Source: CAXBCP01 sp047638395 (GTDB lineage: Bacteria; Pseudomonadota; Alphaproteobacteria; MPNO01; UBA830). Taken from it: a stretch of 64,000 bases of DNA. The notes below the pieces were generated by a model. That model had not been told where the DNA came from and searched no databases. It saw nothing but the letters and a program-made list of their open reading frames with translations. Location of the stretch: assembly GCA_047638395.1 (NCBI GenBank), contig JBLIMV010000001.1, positions 124,001 through 188,000 of the forward strand. Direction: 5' to 3'. The position numbers and the translations under genes are program-made. Shown here in pieces: positions 43,600 to 51,524 of this stretch. Numbering within the stretch: position 1 is the first letter of the stretch; each line of letters begins with the position of its first letter.

Positions 43600-44300
43600 G
43601 CGGTAAGCCGGTCGGAGCCGATCAGTCCGTCCTGCAGGTCGATTACCCGTCCACATTTCTCGGCCAGGGTCGGGTTATGGGTGATCAGCAGAAGCGTTGC
43701 CCCGTGGTCGGCGCGGAGCGCGAACAACAGGTCGATCACGGAATCGCCGGTGCCGCCATCAAGATTGCCTGTCGGTTCATCGGCGAGAATCAGCCGTGGT
43801 TCGGCGACGATGGCGCGGGCAAGTGCGACACGTTGCTGTTCGCCGCCCGATAGTTGGCCCGGGTAATGCGACAGCCGGTGGTCGAGGCCGACCGAGGCGA
43901 GCGCTGCCCGTGCGCGGTCGAATGCGTTGTCGAGCCCGGCCAGTTCGACCGGGATGGCGACGTTCTCCATCGCGTTCATGGTCGGCACGAGGTGGAAGTT
44001 CTGGAACACGATGCCGACATTATCGCGGCGGAACCGCGCCAGGCCATCTTCGTCCAGCGTGGACAGATCATGTCCGGCGACCCGCACTGTGCCGCCGGTC
44101 TGGCGTTCCAGACCGCCGATCAGCATCATCATCGACGTCTTGCCGGATCCGGACGGCCCGACCACGCTGACGGTGTCGCCGGCAGCTATTTCAAGATTAA
44201 TCCCTTTGAGGATGTTGACGGAACCGGCTTCGCTCTCCAGCTTAAGTTCAACACCGTCCAGGAGAACCATGGGTTCACGTATGCCGTTATCGTCTTTCAT
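43596..44300 (-). CDS. ABC transporter ATP-binding protein (YbbA/LolD type)
   Basis: 234 residues. Walker A GPSGSGKT near residue 49, Q-loop FQNFHLVPTMNAMENVAIP, signature LSGGEQQRVALARAI near 150, Walker B LILADEPTGNLD, H-loop LITHNP. Belongs to the LolD/MacB-type ATPases that pair with FtsX-type permeases; its permease follows with a 4-base overlap. GGAG lies 5 bases before the ATG at 44300. Confidence 0.95.
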   Translation of the reverse strand: MKDDNGIREPMVLLDGVELKLESEAGSVNILKGINLEIAAGDTVSVVGPSGSGKTSMMMLIGGLERQTGGTVRVAGHDLSTLDEDGLARFRRDNVGIVFQNFHLVPTMNAMENVAIPVELAGLDNAFDRARAALASVGLDHRLSHYPGQLSGGEQQRVALARAIVAEPRLILADEPTGNLDGGTGDSVIDLLFALRADHGATLLLITHNPTLAEKCGRVIDLQDGLIGSDRLTA

Positions 44301-44301
44301 A

Positions 44302-44985
44302 ATGCTCCGCAGGGGCTGCGTTCAGGGGGAGTGTCACTCTCGATATAGACCGTTTACGCGGGTTCTCAAGCAATGGATTGCGCTTGGTCTTCTCACGTTT
44401 GCGGGGGTTTCCCCCGTCGCGGCCGCAGATCCGATCCGCCTGATGGTGCTGGGCGACAGTCTGACCGCCGGGTACGGCCTGCCTGAAAAGGAAGCTTTTC
44501 CCGTAAAACTGGAGGCCGCCCTCAGGCAAAGCGGCATATCCGCCGTTGTTATCAATGCCGGTGTGTCGGGCGACACCACGGCCGGCGGTCTGGCGCGGAT
44601 CGGCTGGGCGCTGGCCGACAGGCCGACCCACGTGCTTGTAGAGTTGGGCGCGAATGATGCGCTGCGCGGCATAGATCCCAAAACGACGCGCGGCAATCTG
44701 GATGCAATTGTCGCAAAGCTGCAGGCGGCCGGGGTAAAGGTGATGCTCGCCGGCATGTATGCGCCGCCGAACTGGGGCAAGGAATATGAGACCGATTTTC
44801 GCAGCATCTATCCCGACCTCGCCAGGAAATACGGGGTTGGGCTTTATCCGTTTTTTCTCGACGGGGTCGCCGCGCGGCGGGAACTGAACCAGCCGGACGG
44901 CATTCATCCGAACGAAAAGGGTGTCGCGATCATCGTAGAACGTATATTGCCACCCGTGCGCCAATTTCTGGGCGCGAAGGAGTAG
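44302..44985 (+). CDS. Arylesterase/GDSL-type lysophospholipase (TesA-like)
   Basis: 227 residues from the ATG at 44302; the start is uncertain because no ribosome site precedes it. Signal peptide-like LKQWIALGLLTFAGVSPVAA, then the SGNH hydrolase blocks: VLGDSLTAGYGL with the nucleophile Ser, VINAGVSGDTTAGG (Gly), LVELGANDALRG (Asn) and PDGIHPNEKG with Asp and His. Periplasmic esterase/thioesterase. Divergent from ybbA-ybbP as in E. coli; the start codons are only 1 base apart. Confidence 0.88.
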   Translation: MLRRGCVQGECHSRYRPFTRVLKQWIALGLLTFAGVSPVAAADPIRLMVLGDSLTAGYGLPEKEAFPVKLEAALRQSGISAVVINAGVSGDTTAGGLARIGWALADRPTHVLVELGANDALRGIDPKTTRGNLDAIVAKLQAAGVKVMLAGMYAPPNWGKEYETDFRSIYPDLARKYGVGLYPFFLDGVAARRELNQPDGIHPNEKGVAIIVERILPPVRQFLGAKE

Positions 44986-44987
44986 CT

Positions 44988-46154
44988 ATGGAAACCGCCA
45001 CGCAGACATTCCGTGTGGGCCATGCCGCCGATGCAGACTGGGAAACGCTCGTACAATCCTGTCTTGCGCAGATCGGCGATGTGCCGGCCGGCGCCAATCT
45101 CGGCTTCGTTTACGTGACTGATACGCTGGATGGCGACCTGCCGCTGATCGCCGACCGCCTGCGCGATGTGACCGGGGTTGAAAACTGGGTCGGGACCGTC
45201 GGTTTCGGCGTGATGGTCGGTGGCCGGGAATATTTCGAAACCCCGGCCATGGTCGCGATGCTCGGCGTGCTGCCCGAAGATTCCTTTCAGATATTGCCCA
45301 CAGTGGACACGCCCGGCGAGCCGCTGCCGGACAATGTGATGAACTGGGCTGGCCGCGCAAATCCCGTGCTCGGCATTGTGCATGCGGATCCGCGCAATGC
45401 GTATATCGGCGATATTCTGAATGCGATCACCGACGATACCGACGCGTTTCTTGTCGGCGGGCTCACTGCTTCGCGCGGCAAACAGGCACAGATTGCAGGC
45501 CGCCTGACCGAGGGCGGCGTGTCGGGTGTGCTGTTCGGCGAAGACGTCCAGGTTGTCACAGGTCTGAGCCAGGGTTGTTCGCCCGTCGGCGAAATTCACG
45601 AGGTCACCAAGACGAATGAGAATATTCTCGTCGAACTGGATGGCCGCCCCGCGCTCGACGTATTCCGCGAAGATATCGGTGAAGTGCTGTCGCGCAACCT
45701 GGAACGGGTGAGCGGTTATATTCACGCGGCGCTGCCGATTTCCGGCGATGATTCTGGGGATGATTCTGGGGATGGTTCTGCCGAAAATTCCGGTGACTAT
45801 CTTGTGCGGAACATCGTCGGCATAGATCCCGGCAACAAGCTGGTCGCCATCGGTGAGCGTATTTCCGCCGGCGACCGGGTGATGTTCGTCCGGCGCGACG
45901 GGCCTGCCGCTGCAGAAGATCTCGACCGCATGCTGGCGGATGTTAAGGGTCGCGCCAAGGGAACGCCAAAAGCCGCGCTGTACTATTCCTGCGTCGCCCG
46001 CGGCCCCAACCTGTTCGGCCCGGATTCAGATGAAATGAAGGCGGTACAGGCGGTCCTCGGCGACGATGTTCCGCTTGTCGGTTTCTTTGCCAATGGCGAA
46101 ATTTCGAAGAACCGCCTGTATAGCTATACCGGCGTGCTGACGCTGATCCTGTAG
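44988..46154 (+). CDS. FIST N- and C-domain sensory protein
   Basis: 388 residues. FIST N domain (residues about 35-215: LGFVYVTDTLDGDLPLIADR ... GTVGFGVMVGGREYFETPAM ... AFLVGGLTASRG) followed by the FIST C domain (about 225-370: ALDVFREDIGEVL ... AALYYSCVARGPNLFG ... PLVGFFANGEISK). FIST domains are thought to bind small ligands such as amino acids and feed signalling proteins. An Asp/Ser/Gly-rich insert near residues 255-268 is encoded by 12-base repeats. ATG is 2 bases after the tesA stop, so both form an operon. Confidence 0.88.
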   Translation: METATQTFRVGHAADADWETLVQSCLAQIGDVPAGANLGFVYVTDTLDGDLPLIADRLRDVTGVENWVGTVGFGVMVGGREYFETPAMVAMLGVLPEDSFQILPTVDTPGEPLPDNVMNWAGRANPVLGIVHADPRNAYIGDILNAITDDTDAFLVGGLTASRGKQAQIAGRLTEGGVSGVLFGEDVQVVTGLSQGCSPVGEIHEVTKTNENILVELDGRPALDVFREDIGEVLSRNLERVSGYIHAALPISGDDSGDDSGDGSAENSGDYLVRNIVGIDPGNKLVAIGERISAGDRVMFVRRDGPAAAEDLDRMLADVKGRAKGTPKAALYYSCVARGPNLFGPDSDEMKAVQAVLGDDVPLVGFFANGEISKNRLYSYTGVLTLIL

Positions 46155-46184
46155 ACCCGTGTAGTAGAACCCGGCATCACGAAA

Positions 46185-46775
46185 ATGATCCGTCTGTTCA
46201 CAGCACTCGGTCTGCCCGACGATCTCCGCACCCGACTGACCACGTTGCAGGGCGGGATCGACAGCGCGCGCTGGGTGGCGCCGCACAACCTGCACATCAC
46301 GCTGCGATTTATCGGCGAGGTCGCCGAAGATCGCGCTTTTGATATCGTCGCAGCACTCGATAAAATCCGGACGGGACCCTTTCCTGTAACCCTCTCCGGG
46401 GCGGGGCGTTTCGGCAACGATGAGCGTACCCGCGCATTATGGGCCGGGGTCGAGCGGACGGACGCGCTCGCCGCCCTGCATGAAAAAATCGACCGTGCCC
46501 TGATCAATATCGGTCTGCCGCCGGAAGGCCGCAAATACACGCCGCATGTCACGCTCGCGCGCTTCGGTGGCGAGCGGGACCGAAGCCGCGATGCATCGGC
46601 GGGGCGCGTGCTGCAGTGGCTTGAGGCGCAGGGCGGGTTCTTCGCGATGCCCTTCGTGGCGCAGGAATTCATTCTGTACGAGAGCCATCAGGGCCGCAAA
46701 GGTCCGGACTATGTCCCGGTGGCGTCGTTTCCACTCGGCCCCGATGAAGACGCGGTCGAAGACGGGGCAGCCTAG
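46185..46775 (+). CDS. thpR: RNA 2',3'-cyclic phosphodiesterase
   Basis: 196 residues. 2H phosphoesterase with both H-x-T/S motifs: HNLHITLRFIGEV near residue 40 and YTPHVTLARFGGERD near 126. N-terminal RLFTALGLPDDLRTRL is typical. Hydrolyses 2',3'-cyclic phosphate ends of RNA. Lies 30 bases after the FIST gene, and its stop overlaps that of the convergent TetR gene by 4 bases. Confidence 0.93.
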   Translation: MIRLFTALGLPDDLRTRLTTLQGGIDSARWVAPHNLHITLRFIGEVAEDRAFDIVAALDKIRTGPFPVTLSGAGRFGNDERTRALWAGVERTDALAALHEKIDRALINIGLPPEGRKYTPHVTLARFGGERDRSRDASAGRVLQWLEAQGGFFAMPFVAQEFILYESHQGRKGPDYVPVASFPLGPDEDAVEDGAA

Positions 46776-47413
46776 GCCCGTAGCCCCTCGAACAACGCGT
46801 GGAAGCTTTTCTCCAGCGCTGCCGATGTATAGCGTCCGCTGCCAAGACCGAGGGCCGCTTCATTAAATGCCGCGCCCAGCATGTTGGTAATCTCGTCCAG
46901 GGGCAGACGGCGCAGGACGCCGGCGTTCATCCCGGTCTCGAGCCCTTCGCGCAGCGTCGCCCCGGCATAGCGGTCGTCGATTTCGCGCCAGTCGTCCCAG
47001 CCGAGCGCGGCGGGGCCGTCGACGAACACGATCCGGTTTGTGTCCGCATCGGACGCGGCAGCGAGGAACGCCCGCGTCCCCGCCATCAGGGCCTCGACCG
47101 GGTCGTTCGCCAGTGGGCCTGATTCCCGGTTGATTCGATCCGCGAGCGCGGTTTCTTCTGCTTCGAGAACGGCGCGGAAAAGATCACGCTTATCGGTGAA
47201 ATGATAGTAGAGCGCCCCCCGTGTCACCCCGGCACGGCGCACGATTTCGGGCGTGCCGGTTTCGGCAAAGCCTTTTTCTGCAAACAGGGCGCGGGCGGCG
47301 GTCATCAGCGCGGCGCGGGTTTCCGCATGGCGTTCCGCATTGGTCCGGCGTGGGCCGCCCTCCGGACCGCCCCCGGCGCTTTTATCAGACGATTTTTTTT
47401 CCGGTCCGGCCAT
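46772..47413 (-). CDS. TetR family transcriptional regulator
   Basis: 213 residues from the ATG at 47413; longer frames begin inside the operators and are unlikely. Helix-turn-helix at residues about 28-75: TRAALMTAARALFAEKGFAE, then TGTPEIVRRAGVTRGALYYHFTDKRDLF. C-terminal ligand domain typical of TetR. Divergent from a VOC family gene with two identical operator-like repeats in the gap, so it very likely represses itself and that gene. Confidence 0.92.
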   Translation of the reverse strand: MAGPEKKSSDKSAGGGPEGGPRRTNAERHAETRAALMTAARALFAEKGFAETGTPEIVRRAGVTRGALYYHFTDKRDLFRAVLEAEETALADRINRESGPLANDPVEALMAGTRAFLAAASDADTNRIVFVDGPAALGWDDWREIDDRYAGATLREGLETGMNAGVLRRLPLDEITNMLGAAFNEAALGLGSGRYTSAALEKSFHALFEGLRA

Positions 47414-47427
47414 GCCGCATTTGACAC

Positions 47428-47477
47428 ACATACAGTGTGTATGTAAATAGGGGGATATAAACATACATAGTGTATGT
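47428..47477. promoter_or_regulatory. Two TetR-type operators, 33 bp apart
   Basis: ACATACA-GTG-TGTATGT at 47428-47444 and ACATACA-TAG-TGTATGT at 47461-47477: two perfect 7-3-7 inverted repeats with identical arms, 33 bases apart (about three helical turns), in the gap between the TetR gene (-) and the VOC gene (+). Confidence 0.85.
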
Positions 47478-47499
47478 TATGTAATTTGAGGGATGACGC

Positions 47500-47910
47500 A
47501 TGAAAACCAACACTTATTATCCCGTGATCGCGTGTGAAAACGTTCCCGAAACCGCAGCCTTCTACCAGTCTCATTTCGGCTTTAACGCAACGTTCGAGGC
47601 CGACTGGTATGTGCATCTGCAATCCGCCACGGATCCGCTGATGAACCTTGCGATCCTCGATTGCGGCCACGAAACGATTCCGGATGGCTATCGCCAACCG
47701 GTGCAGGGGCTGCTGATCAATTTCGAGGTGGATAATGTCGACGCGGAATTTGCGCGCCTGAAAGAGGCCGGGTTGCCGATGCTTCAGGACGTCCGGTCCG
47801 AGGAATTCGGCCAACGCCATTTCATCACCCGCGATCCCGCCGGAGTGATGATCGACGTGATCAAGATAATCCCGCCGAGCGCCGAATTTGCCGATCAGTA
47901 TGCTGATTAG
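47500..47910 (+). CDS. VOC family (glyoxalase/bleomycin resistance-like) protein
   Basis: 136 residues. Two beta-alpha-beta3 modules: YPVIACENVPETAAFYQSHF near residue 7 and LLINFEVDNVDAEFARLKEA near 69, ending FGQRHFITRDPAGVMIDVIK with the metal-site Glu replaced by Asp. May bind or detoxify an electrophile or antibiotic that is also the effector of the adjacent TetR. Preceded by GAGGGATGACGC. Confidence 0.9.
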   Translation: MKTNTYYPVIACENVPETAAFYQSHFGFNATFEADWYVHLQSATDPLMNLAILDCGHETIPDGYRQPVQGLLINFEVDNVDAEFARLKEAGLPMLQDVRSEEFGQRHFITRDPAGVMIDVIKIIPPSAEFADQYAD

Positions 47911-47951
47911 CAGGGGACGTATGGCTCGCCTGTCGTCCTCTCCCACCCATT

Positions 47952-48042
47952 CTGTCACCCCGGCCTTGTGCCGGGGTCCAGTTTTCTAGCTGCAATCCGG
48001 TACTGACCGTTCTACTGGATCCCGGCGCAAGGCCGGGATGAC
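47952..48042. repeat. Intergenic CCCGG hairpin repeat, family A copy 5
   Basis: CTGTCACCCCGGCCTTGTGC ... GGGGTCCAG on the left and CTGGATCCCGGCGCAAGGCC-GGGATGACA on the right, separated by about 35 bases. Between the VOC gene (+) and a convergent GST gene (-). Confidence 0.8.
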
Positions 48043-48097
48043 AATCGGGAGATGGGTCAGGGTTCCCGGGATTCGTCCGAACGCCGGATCGTCTCCC

Positions 48098-48697
48098 TCA
48101 GTCGGAAGGTTTGCTGTCGGCAAACAGGGGGTGGGCCGCGTTGAAGTCGTTCAGCCAGGCGATCAGCGCCGGAAATTCGGGGCGCCAGTCATACTGCTTC
48201 CGGAAGTCGATATATTCCAGCGCGCAGGCGAGGCCGATTCCACCGACCGTCAGCGGCGATGCCGCGGGGGGCGCTACGGCCATTGCCGCCAGTCCGCGCT
48301 GGACCTTGCCGCGCTGGAACTCAAGCCAGGGCTCATACGGTGTCTGGTCGGGGCGGTAGCGGCCTTCATAGGTCACCAGAAGCGCTGCTTCGAGAATGCC
48401 GTCGGCCATCGCGGCATGGCGCAGGGCGTCGAAACGCGGGCCCGTCTCCGCCGGGATAATTTTTCCGCCACCGGCCAGCATGTCGAGATATTCCAGGATC
48501 ACCCGGCTGTCGAACAGGGCGGTGCCATCTTCAATAATCAGTGCCGGTACTTTCGCCAGCGGGTTGAGTTTCCGCAAGCTGTCCTCATCGTCCGGTACGC
48601 CGACCTCGACGCGGTCATTCAGACCGAGATGCGCAATAGCGAAAGTTCCCTTGCGTCCAAAGGGGGACGGTCCGCGCAGCAGCAGTTTTATGGTCAT
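48098..48697 (-). CDS. Glutathione S-transferase family protein
   Basis: 199 residues. Thioredoxin-like N-terminal domain: LLLRGPSPFGRKGTFAIAHL with the active Ser/Pro turn, LNPLAKVPALIIEDGTALFD and SRVILEYLD (the ES-like motif is DS). Helical C-terminal domain with SPLTVGGIGLACALEYIDFR. AAGGAAG precedes the ATG. Not closely similar to the GST at 10346. Substrate unknown. Confidence 0.88.
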   Translation of the reverse strand: MTIKLLLRGPSPFGRKGTFAIAHLGLNDRVEVGVPDDEDSLRKLNPLAKVPALIIEDGTALFDSRVILEYLDMLAGGGKIIPAETGPRFDALRHAAMADGILEAALLVTYEGRYRPDQTPYEPWLEFQRGKVQRGLAAMAVAPPAASPLTVGGIGLACALEYIDFRKQYDWRPEFPALIAWLNDFNAAHPLFADSKPSD

Positions 48698-48955
48698 CGG
48701 TCTTCCTTACCGTAGGGTGAACTCTGAGCGTCTTTGTCATTCCCATGCTGCTTCAGGTCAAGTCCCGGCGCTGCACGGGTGTCTTACCCGCCTGCCGCCC
48801 GCTTGTTATTTGCCCGATGCCTGAATGATGCGGCGGCACTTTGATTCGGCTACACTCAATCCGGCTGCGAAACGAATTACAAGAATTCCGGTGGCGGGGA
48901 CCTCCGCCGGACATCGACGGATACACAGACAGATACACGGGCGGATAAGGCGATC

Positions 48956-49363
48956 ATGCCGGTTTTTCTCAATCAGGACGATGCGCTCGCCTTATGGCGG
49001 GATGCCCTGAGCGCCGGCGTGCGGGGCGACGGGCCCGACCTGTCGGCGCGTCAGATGTCGATCCTGCTGACCGTCTATACGTTGACCCCGCCTCATACCG
49101 TGCGGGGTCTTTCGGAGTCGCTCAATATCTCCAAACCGGCTATTTCGCGGGCGCTCGACCGGCTCGGCCAGCTCGGCTTTGTGCGACGCCGGCGCGACGA
49201 CTACGACCGCCGCAGCATCGAGGTGCAGCGAACGGTCAAGGGAGCGGTTTTTCTGTCTGAATTCGCCGATCAGGTCTCGGAGGCCGGGCGCGAACTCGAT
49301 AGCCCGACCCCGTTCGAGGCCGGAACACCACCGGAAATTCCGCCCTCAGACGAGGCTTACTGA
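48956..49363 (+). CDS. MarR family transcriptional regulator
   Basis: 135 residues. Winged helix: DLSARQMSILLTVYTLTPPH, then TVRGLSESLNISKPAISRAL (recognition helix near residue 60-72), DRLGQLGFVRRRRDDYDRRS (wing with D-x-R-S). Short N-terminal dimer helix and a Pro/Glu-rich C-terminus. AAGG precedes the ATG. No clear target gene beside it; the next gene is the sigma-54-controlled VWA protein 200 bases downstream. Confidence 0.88.
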   Translation: MPVFLNQDDALALWRDALSAGVRGDGPDLSARQMSILLTVYTLTPPHTVRGLSESLNISKPAISRALDRLGQLGFVRRRRDDYDRRSIEVQRTVKGAVFLSEFADQVSEAGRELDSPTPFEAGTPPEIPPSDEAY

Positions 49364-49423
49364 AAAGCCTGCCTGAAAAGGCCAACGCTTGAATACAGTG
49401 GTAGTCAGCCACCGTCGGAATTT

Positions 49424-49454
49424 TTTACACATTTCTGTGATTTCCCCGTGTAAA
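49424..49454 (+). promoter_or_regulatory. Upstream inverted repeat (candidate enhancer) of VWA gene 1
   Basis: TTTACAC at 49424-49430 and GTGTAAA at 49448-49454, separated by 17 bases. The same repeat with the same 17-base spacing is upstream of VWA gene 2, and in both cases it ends 36 bases before the sigma-54 promoter. Position and form suit an activator of the NtrC type. Confidence 0.7.
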
Positions 49455-49490
49455 CATTCCCAACATATTGTTTCTAAACAATAAAAAATA

Positions 49491-49507
49491 TTGGCATGAT
49501 TTTTGCC
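49491..49507 (+). promoter_or_regulatory. Sigma-54 promoter of VWA gene 1
   Basis: TTGGCATGATTTTTGCC: GG at -24 and GC at -12 exactly 10 bases apart, matching YTGGCACG-N4-TTGCW except for the last base and C to T at one position. It lies 60 bases before the ATG. An 8-2-8 inverted repeat TATTGTTT/AAACAATA is just upstream. Confidence 0.78.
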
Positions 49508-49566
49508 TAGTTTAACGCAACATTACGAAACAGCGTTAAACAGTCGTAAACAAAAGGGTAGTTGCC

Positions 49567-50343
49567 ATGGGTCTCTTCAGTAAACTTTCCACCACCGTCG
49601 CCGCATCGGTCGTTGCGCTCGGGCTCACATTCAGCGCGCCGGCCGCAAACGCGGGCGTCATCCAGCTCGGCTTCATCATGGACAGCTCGGGCAGCATCGG
49701 GTCGTCCAACTGGAACACGATCAAGGGCGCCCTTGCCAACGCCGTGAACACGCTGGTGCCGACCACCGGCGCCTACGAAATCTCGGTGGTCAACTTCTCG
49801 AGCACGGCCGTCACGACGGTCAATCACGTCCTGATCGACAGTGTTGCGGCCAGGACCTCTGTCGCAAATGCGATCAACGCGATGAACTTCCTCAACAGCA
49901 CGACAAACATGGCCGCCGCGTTCAATGCGATGGGAACGGCCCTCGGCGGATCGATGCAGATGATCGACCACAGCTACGTTAATCTCGCCACTGACGGCGT
50001 CCCCTACGGCGGATCCAATCCGACCGGCGCTGCCATTACCGCGCGCGATGCACTGATCACTGGTGGCGTCGACAATATCAGCATCGAGGCCATTGGCGGC
50101 GGTGTCGATCCGGCATTCCTGCAGAACCAGATCTGCTACCCGGGCCCCTGCACGGTTGCGCCGACATATGCCTTCCCCGGTAACGGCTTCTACATCCCGG
50201 TCGCCAACGCCGCTGCATACGCCTCTGCGATTGACAATAAACTCCAGGTCGTAACGCAGCAGCAGGTGCCGGAACCCGGCATGGCGCTGATCGTCGCCCT
50301 CGGCGTTGTCGGCATCGCCGCCGCCCGCCGCAAGGCCGCGTAA
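49567..50343 (+). CDS. Von Willebrand A domain protein with PEP-CTERM tail, copy 1
   Basis: 258 residues. Signal peptide MGLFSKLSTTVAASVVALGL ending ANA (cut near residue 29). VWA domain (residues 30-235) with the MIDAS metal site DSSGS at 39-43, Thr in STTNMAAAF near 118 and LATDG near 140, so a metal-dependent adhesion-type fold. Two Cys in QICYPGPCTVAP near 190 may form a disulfide. Tail VPEPGMALIVALGVVGIAAA plus RRKAA, an ideal exosortase sorting signal. Transcribed from a sigma-54 promoter; terminator follows. Probably surface-exposed or matrix-associated; partner unknown. Confidence 0.9.
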   Translation: MGLFSKLSTTVAASVVALGLTFSAPAANAGVIQLGFIMDSSGSIGSSNWNTIKGALANAVNTLVPTTGAYEISVVNFSSTAVTTVNHVLIDSVAARTSVANAINAMNFLNSTTNMAAAFNAMGTALGGSMQMIDHSYVNLATDGVPYGGSNPTGAAITARDALITGGVDNISIEAIGGGVDPAFLQNQICYPGPCTVAPTYAFPGNGFYIPVANAAAYASAIDNKLQVVTQQQVPEPGMALIVALGVVGIAAARRKAA

Positions 50344-50367
50344 GACCAAACCAAATACACCCCTCCG

Positions 50368-50406
50368 CAAAACGGCGGCCCCGGAGAAATCCGGGGCCGC
50401 CGTTTT
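50368..50406 (+). terminator. Rho-independent terminator after VWA gene 1
   Basis: Stem AAAACGGCGGCCCCGGA / TCCGGGGCCGCCGTTTT with a GAAA loop. Very stable; the rest of the 335-base gap to the next gene holds the enhancer and sigma-54 promoter of VWA gene 2. Confidence 0.92.
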
Positions 50407-50536
50407 CGTGTCTGCTTCGTCTGTTTAGGGACGTTTGGCCGGCCCAGTGCCTGCGGCAATCAGAAACGTATCCCGCTGAAGAGGCTGAGGGCAGGTGCGT
50501 GATGCATGCGGTGGTATTTAAATACCGTCGGGAATT

Positions 50537-50567
50537 TTTACACATTTATATGATCGTACTGTGCAAA
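50537..50567 (+). promoter_or_regulatory. Upstream inverted repeat (candidate enhancer) of VWA gene 2
   Basis: TTTACAC at 50537-50543 and GTGCAAA at 50561-50567 with a 17-base spacer, one mismatch to perfect symmetry. Same distance (36 bases) to the sigma-54 promoter as in VWA gene 1. Confidence 0.68.
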
Positions 50568-50603
50568 ATCCATCAGTGCATTGTTTTCAAACACTAAAAA
50601 TTG

Positions 50604-50620
50604 TTGGCATGCTTATTGCA
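50604..50620 (+). promoter_or_regulatory. Sigma-54 promoter of VWA gene 2
   Basis: TTGGCATGCTTATTGCA: GG and GC 10 bases apart, and a complete TTGCA at -12. Very close to consensus. 58 bases before the ATG. Confidence 0.82.
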
Positions 50621-50678
50621 TTGGTTAACGCAACAACTCGAAACGTTGGTAAACAAAAATAAATCTGGGGTAAGTATC

Positions 50679-51440
50679 ATGAGTATCTTCCGTAAAATTT
50701 CTACCTTCGTCGCTGCGCCGATCGTCGCGCTGGGCATTACAGCAGCCGCGCCGGCCGCGAATGCCGGTGTCGTACAGCTTGGCTTTATCCTGGATCGTTC
50801 GGGCAGCATCGGCAGCAGCCCCTGGTCGACCATCACGACCGGCCTGAGCAACGCGATCAATACATTGGTCCCGATCGATGGTTCCTATGAAATCTCGGTG
50901 GTCAGCTTTGCAACCAGCGCCAGCATTAACGTGAACAAGGTACTGATCGATAGCGCCATCGCACGGGCGAATGTTGCAGCGGCAATCGCGTCCATTGGGT
51001 ATACCGGCGGCAATACCAATATGACGGCTGCTTTCAACAGCATGGCGGCCGCGCTCGGCGGCTCGACGAACATGATTGATTTCTCTTACGTCAACCTGGC
51101 GACAGATGGTATTGCAAATAATGCAGGTACCGCGGCGACTGCACGGAATAACCTGGTCACCGCCGGGGCTGATAATATCAGCATCGAAGCAATCGGCGGG
51201 GGCGTCGATGCGATGTTCCTCCAGAATAGCATCTGTTATCCCGGGCCGTGCACCGTCGCTCCGACATTCGCTTTCCCCGGCAACGGCTTCTACATTCCGG
51301 TTGCGAATGCCACCGAATATTCCGGTGCTATCGGCAACAAGATCGCAATTGTGACCCAGCAGGTGCCGGAACCCGGCATGGCGCTGATCGTCGCCCTCGG
51401 CGTTGTCGGCATCGCCGCCGCCCGCCGCAAGGCCGCGTAA
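50679..51440 (+). CDS. Von Willebrand A domain protein with PEP-CTERM tail, copy 2
   Basis: 253 residues from the ATG at 50679; in-frame codons further upstream cover the promoter. Signal peptide MSIFRKISTFVAAPIVALGI ending ANA. VWA domain with MIDAS DRSGS at 39-43, GNTNMTAAF near 118 and LATDG near 140; Cys pair SICYPGPCTVAP. Tail VPEPGMALIVALGVVGIAAA plus RRKAA is identical to copy 1, as is the DNA of the last 80 bases. Same promoter layout as copy 1, so both are co-regulated. The bodies have diverged, so the copies may bind different partners. Confidence 0.9.
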   Translation: MSIFRKISTFVAAPIVALGITAAAPAANAGVVQLGFILDRSGSIGSSPWSTITTGLSNAINTLVPIDGSYEISVVSFATSASINVNKVLIDSAIARANVAAAIASIGYTGGNTNMTAAFNSMAAALGGSTNMIDFSYVNLATDGIANNAGTAATARNNLVTAGADNISIEAIGGGVDAMFLQNSICYPGPCTVAPTFAFPGNGFYIPVANATEYSGAIGNKIAIVTQQVPEPGMALIVALGVVGIAAARRKAA

Positions 51441-51465
51441 GACCAAACTAAAAATACCCCTCCGC

Positions 51466-51503
51466 AAAACGGCGGTCCCGGAGAAATCCGGGGCCGCCGT
51501 TTT
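51466..51503 (+). terminator. Rho-independent terminator after VWA gene 2
   Basis: Stem AAAACGGCGGTCCCGGA / TCCGGGGCCGCCGTTTT with GAAA loop; a one-base variant of the terminator at 50368. Also faces the convergent TetR gene. Confidence 0.92.
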
Positions 51504-51524
51504 CGTTTCTTCGTGCACGTCCCG

